A stretch of DNA of 64,000 nucleotides from Neomoorella carbonis (lineage in GTDB: Bacteria > Bacillota > DSM-521 > Neomoorellales > Neomoorellaceae). Every line of letters starts with the position of its first letter. Within the stretch, counting starts at the first letter, position 1. Where the stretch lies: positions 1,302,001 through 1,366,000 of the forward strand of contig NZ_CP136420.1 in assembly GCF_045278715.1 (NCBI RefSeq). Reading direction: 5' to 3'. Of this stretch, positions 60,464-64,000 are shown piece after piece. Below the pieces are notes generated by a model. It searched no databases. It was not told where the DNA came from and saw nothing but the letters and a program-made list of their open reading frames with translations. The position numbers were made by a program, and so were the translations under genes.

Positions 60464-62038
60464 TTAACTATGCATACGGCAAACAGGAGGCAAAGTTTCC
60501 GACCAAGGCAGGAGTTGATCCAGGGCATCTTTATCCTGGAGGTCCAGGTTGGGTAATTTTTCAAAGAGGTAAATAAGGTACTGGAAGGGATTTAACTCGT
60601 TTTCTTTTGCCGTTTCTATGATGCTATAGGTAATGGCGCTGGCTTTGGCACCCCGCGGGGTGTTGGCAAACAACCAGTTCTTGCGGCCGATGACGAAGGG
60701 CTTGATGGAACGTTCACTCCGGTTGTTATCGAGTTCCAAGCGCCCGTCTTGTAAAAAAGCGGTTAGTTTATCCCATTGGCTAAGACAATAGTAAATCGCC
60801 TGCCCAAAGGAGCTTTTGGGCAGCACCTGCGCTTTCTGTTTTTTTAGCCACGCCAAAAAGGCGTCCAGCATGGGCCGGCTGCGCACCTGGCGGATTTGAT
60901 ATCGTTCCTCTGGTGGAACTTCTTTCAGGTCACGCTCTATGGCAAAAAGCTGGTTGCAGTACTCCAGCCCCTCCCTGGCAGCCACGGCTGCCGAACGTTT
61001 CGCCTCCGGCAGGGCCTTGAGCGCCTCATCGAACTTGCGCCGGGCATGGGCCCAGCAGCCGACCAGGGTGACATCTGGAAGTTCATTGTAGCCGGCATAG
61101 CCGTCAACGTGCAAATAACCCTTAAAACCTGACAGGAAGCGGCGGGGGTGTTTGCCGGCCCGGGTGGTCTGGTAGTCGTAAAGGATGATGGGGGGTCCGT
61201 CCCGCCCGGTACGGTAAAGCCAAAGATATGATTTGGTGGTAGCTTCCCTCCCGGGTTCCTGCAGCACCTGTAAGGTGGTCTCGTCGGCATGGAGGATATC
61301 TCTTTTAAGCAGGTATTCATGGAGGCGGTCATAAATATGGGTTAGCCAGGTGTTGGCTCCATGGAGCACCCAGTTGGCCATTGTCTGCCGGGAAAGGTCT
61401 ATCCCCAAACCTTTAAACTGCTGCTCCTGGCGGTAGAGGGGTAGGCCTGCCCCGTATTTCTGGGTCATGATGTAGGCCAGGAGGGAGGGAGATAGGGGGC
61501 TGCCGGGAAGTACAGGAGCAGGCATGGGTGCCGTGATAACGGGAGTACTTATCTCCTCCTTCTCGCAGCGGCGGCAGGAATAGACGTAGCGCACATGTTT
61601 GACCACTTTCACCTGGGCGGGGATTACTTTGAGTTCCTGCCGCACCTCGGTGCTCATTTCATGCAAAGGGCCGCCGCAACACGGGCAGACCCGCTCTTCT
61701 TCCGGCAGGCGGTGCTCTATTACTTCTACCGGCAGTTCTTCCAGGTTCATATCCCGGCGGCTGTGTTTTTTGCGGCGCTGGTAGGTGATGGTTTCCAAAT
61801 CCGGCTCAGGTGCTTCCGGCCGGGCTTCCGCTTCCGCTTCGTTAAAAAGTAAAAGCTGCTCTTCTAAAGGCTTGGTCCGTTCGCTGGAAACACCGAATTG
61901 CCGCTTCTTGCTTAAACGAAACTGCTCCATAAACCAGTTTAGCTTGGCGGTTAGTTCGGCATTCTCCCGTTCCAGCTGAACACAGCGCTCTTGCAGCTCT
62001 TCTATAGTCATGGCAGCGATAGATTGAGAAGTGTTCAT
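60464..62038 (-). CDS. IS66-family transposase TnpC
   Basis: A 524-aa DDE transposase. The N-terminal coiled coil (MTIEELQERCVQLERENAELTAKL) is followed by a zinc finger (CPCCGGPLHEM, CRRCEKEE). The catalytic core has DILHADETTL (first Asp), HVDGYAGYNELPDVTLVGCWAHARR (second) and LELDNNRSERSIKP (Glu), then the IS66 C-terminal domain. It is full length and appears intact. It shares very high similarity with the partial copy at 63089-64000. Confidence 0.95.
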   Translation of the reverse strand: MNTSQSIAAMTIEELQERCVQLERENAELTAKLNWFMEQFRLSKKRQFGVSSERTKPLEEQLLLFNEAEAEARPEAPEPDLETITYQRRKKHSRRDMNLEELPVEVIEHRLPEEERVCPCCGGPLHEMSTEVRQELKVIPAQVKVVKHVRYVYSCRRCEKEEISTPVITAPMPAPVLPGSPLSPSLLAYIMTQKYGAGLPLYRQEQQFKGLGIDLSRQTMANWVLHGANTWLTHIYDRLHEYLLKRDILHADETTLQVLQEPGREATTKSYLWLYRTGRDGPPIILYDYQTTRAGKHPRRFLSGFKGYLHVDGYAGYNELPDVTLVGCWAHARRKFDEALKALPEAKRSAAVAAREGLEYCNQLFAIERDLKEVPPEERYQIRQVRSRPMLDAFLAWLKKQKAQVLPKSSFGQAIYYCLSQWDKLTAFLQDGRLELDNNRSERSIKPFVIGRKNWLFANTPRGAKASAITYSIIETAKENELNPFQYLIYLFEKLPNLDLQDKDALDQLLPWSETLPPVCRMHS

Positions 62039-62118
62039 GCATTAATGATTCGACGAATCGCTTCGAATTCCTCTAGAATCAACCATAAACAGAAAATATT
62101 TCTTTCTGGTACTTTATA

Positions 62119-62475
62119 TTACAAGATGGTGCGCGCTTTTACCTCGGGATGGGCTTGGGGCTGTTTTAAGGGGAGGCCGTCAAGCAGCCAGCGCAGCTCC
62201 CGACGGCTTATGGTGATGGTTGCCGAAGTGGTATCTTGAGGCCATAGGAATTTGCCCTTCTCCAGCCGGCGGTAATAAAGCCAGAAACCGTTGTGCTCCC
62301 AGTGGAGGATCTTTAGTTTATCCCTATTGCGGTTACAGAAAACGAAAAGGCAAGAAGAGAAGGGGTCCAGTTCAAACCCTTCCTTGACCAGCACCGCCAG
62401 GCCGTCAATGGACTTGCGCAGATCCGTTGCACCGCAGGCGAGATAAACCCGGTCGATGCCTGTTTCGTTTAGCAT
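62119..62475 (-). CDS. IS66-family accessory protein TnpB
   Basis: A 118-aa IS66 Orf2/TnpB protein: MLNETGIDRVYLACGATDLRKSIDGLAVLV, FCNRNRDKLKILHWEHNGFWLYYRRLEKGKF and a terminal domain. It is required with TnpA and TnpC for IS66 transposition. Its ATG overlaps the tnpA fragment's stop region. The order tnpA-tnpB-tnpC is standard. Confidence 0.95.
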   Translation of the reverse strand: MLNETGIDRVYLACGATDLRKSIDGLAVLVKEGFELDPFSSCLFVFCNRNRDKLKILHWEHNGFWLYYRRLEKGKFLWPQDTTSATITISRRELRWLLDGLPLKQPQAHPEVKARTIL

Positions 62476-62737
62476 AAAGCCACCAGCGCCTTAACCACCT
62501 GAGAAAGCAAGGCGGGATCAAAGCCGGGCTTTACTTCGATGCTGACCGGTCCTACATTAACCAGTAAAGCGTGGCCCTGTTCTATAGAAGCCTGCTCGGT
62601 TATTTTTACCGGCAACCACCGGTTTGAGTTTCCCGGGGAAACCGCATCCTGGTTTTTATACTTCCGCAGCCAGTACCATAATTGCTTGGGGTTAACGTCC
62701 TCATGGGAGGAGCACCATTCTTTTACGCTCTGCCCAC
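62469..62737 (-). pseudogene. IS66 tnpA of element A, N-terminus missing
   Basis: The minus strand reads GQSVKEWCSSHEDVNPKQLW, then WLRKYKNQD and on to a normal C-terminus (VVKALVALC). Compared with the tnpA start in element B (62827), about the first 20 residues are absent. The break coincides with the GTAAGCG end of element B at 62738. Confidence 0.88.
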
Positions 62738-63036
62738 GTAAGCGTCAAATACAGCCCACCTTGGCACCAATCGCAAGTATAGGGGATAATCCTCTTCAGA
62801 ACACAAGCTGAGGAGGATTTTTTGTTATGACCAAAGCCGAACGGCAAGCACTATGGGAAACCCGGATAGCCGAATACAAGAAGAGCGGGCAAAGCGTCAG
62901 AGAATGGTGCGCTACCCATGAAGACGTTAACCCTAAACAATTATGGTACTGGCTGCGGAAGTATAAGAACCAGGACGTAGTTTACCCGGGAAACTCAAAC
63001 CGGTGGCTGCCGGTAGAAATAAGGGAGCCATCTTCT
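62738..63036 (+). mobile_element. IS66-family element B, 5' end fragment
   Basis: It begins GTAAGCGTCAAATACAGCC at 62738, the 5' terminal repeat type of IS66, and reads on the plus strand into a tnpA start. It is cut at 63036 by the 3' end of element C (GTAAGCGTAAAATAA at 63037). It was thus inserted into A's tnpA and was itself interrupted by C. Confidence 0.8.
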
Positions 63037-63051
63037 GTAAGCGTAAAATAA
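62827..63051 (+). pseudogene. IS66 tnpA of element B, C-terminus replaced
   Basis: ATG 62827 follows GAGGAGG. 70 codons match TnpA (MTKAERQALWETRIAEYKKS, then GQSVREWCATHEDVNPKQLW, then to EPSS). The last four sense codons (VSVK) are contributed by the terminal repeat of element C, and the protein ends at 74 aa rather than about 110. It is probably non-functional. Confidence 0.85.
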
Positions 63052-64000
63052 CCCCCGCCTTGCATCTAAGGCGGGGGCTAAAACAAGCTTAATTATTCAT
63101 TCGACAGACAGGAGGCAAAGAAGCAGACCACGGCAGGAGTTGATCCAGGGCATCTTTGTCCTGGAGGTCCAGGTTGGGAAGTTTTTCGAAGAGGTAAATG
63201 AGATATTGGAAGGGATTTAACTCGTTTTCTTTAGCTGTCTCTATGATGCTGTAGGTAATAGCACTGGCTTTGGCACCCCGCGGGGTGTTGGCAAACAACC
63301 AGTTCTTGCGGCCGATGACGAACGGCTTGATGGAACGCTCGCTGCGGTTGTTGTCCAGTTCCAAACGCCCGTCTTGCAAGAAGACTACGAGTTTATCCCA
63401 CTGGCTCAGGCAATAGTAAACTGCCTGGCCAAAGGAACTTTTGGGCAGCACCCGGGATTTCTGGGTTTTTAGCCACGCCAAAAAGGCGTCCAGCACGGGT
63501 TTGCTGCGCACCTGGCGGAGATGATGGCGTTCTTCCGGTGTTTTGTCTTTCAACTCGCGCTCTATGGCAAAGAGCCGGTTGCAGTACTCCAGCCCCTCCC
63601 GGGCGGCTACTGCTTTGTTGCGTTTATCTTCCGGCAGGGCCTTTAAGGCTTCGTCGAACTTGCGCCGGGCATGGGCCCAGCAGCCGACCAGGGTGACATC
63701 CGGAAGCTCATTGTAGCCAGCATAGCCGTCAACGTGTAAATAACCCTTAAAACCCGCTAGAAACCGGCGGGGGTGTTTGCCAGCCCGGGTGGTCTGGTAG
63801 TCGTAGAGGATGATTGATGGTCCGTCCCGCCCGGTACGGTAAAGCCAGAGATAAGACTTAGTAGCAGCTTCCCTTCCAGGTTCCTGCAGCACCTGTAAGG
63901 TGGTCTCGTCGGCATGGAGGATATCTCTTTTAAGCAGGTATTCATGCAGGCGGTCGTAAATATAGGTTAGCCAGGTGTTGGCTCCATGGAGTACCCAGTT
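63037..64000 (-). mobile_element. IS66-family element C, 3' part (runs off window end)
   Basis: The 3' terminal repeat GTAAGCGTAAAATAA starts at 63037, with a subterminal hairpin CCCCCGCCTT / AAGGCGGGGG (63052-63077). It contains a tnpC continuing past 64000. The 8 bp before it, CATCTTCT, is the expected target duplication, to be confirmed beyond the window. Confidence 0.85.
63089..64000 (-). CDS. IS66-family transposase TnpC (5' end outside window)
   Basis: 304 codons of the TnpC catalytic and C-terminal region are present, in frame to the last base: HADETTLQVLQE (first Asp), HVDGYAGYNELPDV, LELDNNRSERSIKP (Glu), ending LPPVCRMNN. It is nearly identical to the TnpC of element A, differing in scattered residues (for example ELKDKTPEERHHLRQ versus DLKEVPPEERYQIRQ). 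The two are therefore diverged copies and not a very recent duplication. Confidence 0.95.
   Translation of the reverse strand, partial: NWVLHGANTWLTYIYDRLHEYLLKRDILHADETTLQVLQEPGREAATKSYLWLYRTGRDGPSIILYDYQTTRAGKHPRRFLAGFKGYLHVDGYAGYNELPDVTLVGCWAHARRKFDEALKALPEDKRNKAVAAREGLEYCNRLFAIERELKDKTPEERHHLRQVRSKPVLDAFLAWLKTQKSRVLPKSSFGQAVYYCLSQWDKLVVFLQDGRLELDNNRSERSIKPFVIGRKNWLFANTPRGAKASAITYSIIETAKENELNPFQYLIYLFEKLPNLDLQDKDALDQLLPWSASLPPVCRMNN

Larger units (their letters stand above)
60413..62737 (-). mobile_element. IS66-family element A, 5' end lost
   Basis: The 3' terminal repeat starts GTAAGCGTAAAATAG at 60413, followed by a subterminal 10-bp hairpin (GCCCCCACCT / AGGTGGGGGC, 60427-60453). It carries tnpC, tnpB and a tnpA that is cut at 62737, exactly where element B begins with its own GTAAGCG end. 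The other terminus of A is not in this window. Confidence 0.85.

Overview
The window reads as chromosomal DNA of a thermophilic acetogen of the genus Moorella (Firmicutes/Bacillota). The AcsB and AcsE proteins encoded here look nearly, but not fully, identical to the Moorella thermoacetica acetyl-CoA synthase (729 aa) and methyltransferase (262 aa) as I remember them. This suggests a sister species or divergent strain. GC-rich codon use, GTG/TTG starts behind strong GGAGG sites, and T-box, cobalamin and purine leaders all fit this group.

Layout, left to right. 0-1.6 kb: biotin genes (bioB, bioF 5' part) with a promoter overlapped by a BirA-like operator. 1.8-7.7 kb: a methyltransferase, a small gene whose start codon lies in a perfect inverted repeat, an iclR / glutamate-synthase-like / iclR locus with shared operator-like sequences, and pduL (phosphotransacylase). 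7.8-10.2 kb: ferrous iron uptake (feoA, feoB, a 53-aa Cys-rich protein) with a Fur-like promoter. 10.2-16.5 kb: DnaD/DnaI-like primosome genes, a P-loop/Asp23-like fusion, a beta-CASP nuclease, and an Lrp/AsnC regulator plus aminotransferase behind an alanine-type T-box. 17.5-36.6 kb: the Wood-Ljungdahl carbonyl-branch supercluster, all on the minus strand and transcribed cooC-acsA-acsB-acsC-RACo-cooC/acsF-acsD-acsE, then hdrC-hdrB-hdrA-mvhD-metV-metF. It makes CODH/ACS, its corrinoid protein and methyltransferase, the maturation and reactivation factors, and the MetFV-HdrABC-MvhD methylene-THF reductase complex. An ISL3 element with recognisable inverted repeats and a 9-bp target repeat sits directly upstream of the likely acs promoter.

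38.4-46.7 kb: a 39-aa rubredoxin-like protein, an MFS exporter, tRNA-Pro and tRNA-Thr, a solitary DNA methyltransferase, an incomplete ABC transporter beside a truncated GldA-like gene, an amidohydrolase, acylphosphatase and PlsY. 47.3-51.5 kb: a cobalamin-riboswitch-controlled cobalt uptake operon (cbiJ-cbiM-cbiN-cbiQ-cbiO), which fits the corrinoid demand of the acs genes. 51.6-55.3 kb: an amidohydrolase/deaminase and a two-piece molybdenum hydroxylase subunit behind a guanine-class purine riboswitch whose expression platform looks like an ON switch. 55.4-60.4 kb: a LysM remnant, a Y-family polymerase, a surface protein, and a flavodoxin-like reductase divergent from an HxlR regulator. 60.4-64 kb: three nested or abutting IS66-family elements, the last running off the end.

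No CRISPR array, phage or defence island is visible. The most unusual items are regulatory: the purine ON-switch model, the alanine T-box, the start-occluding inverted repeat, the IclR operators and the IS at the acs promoter. Structurally, the tandem HdrA fusion and the split xanthine-dehydrogenase-like subunit stand out.
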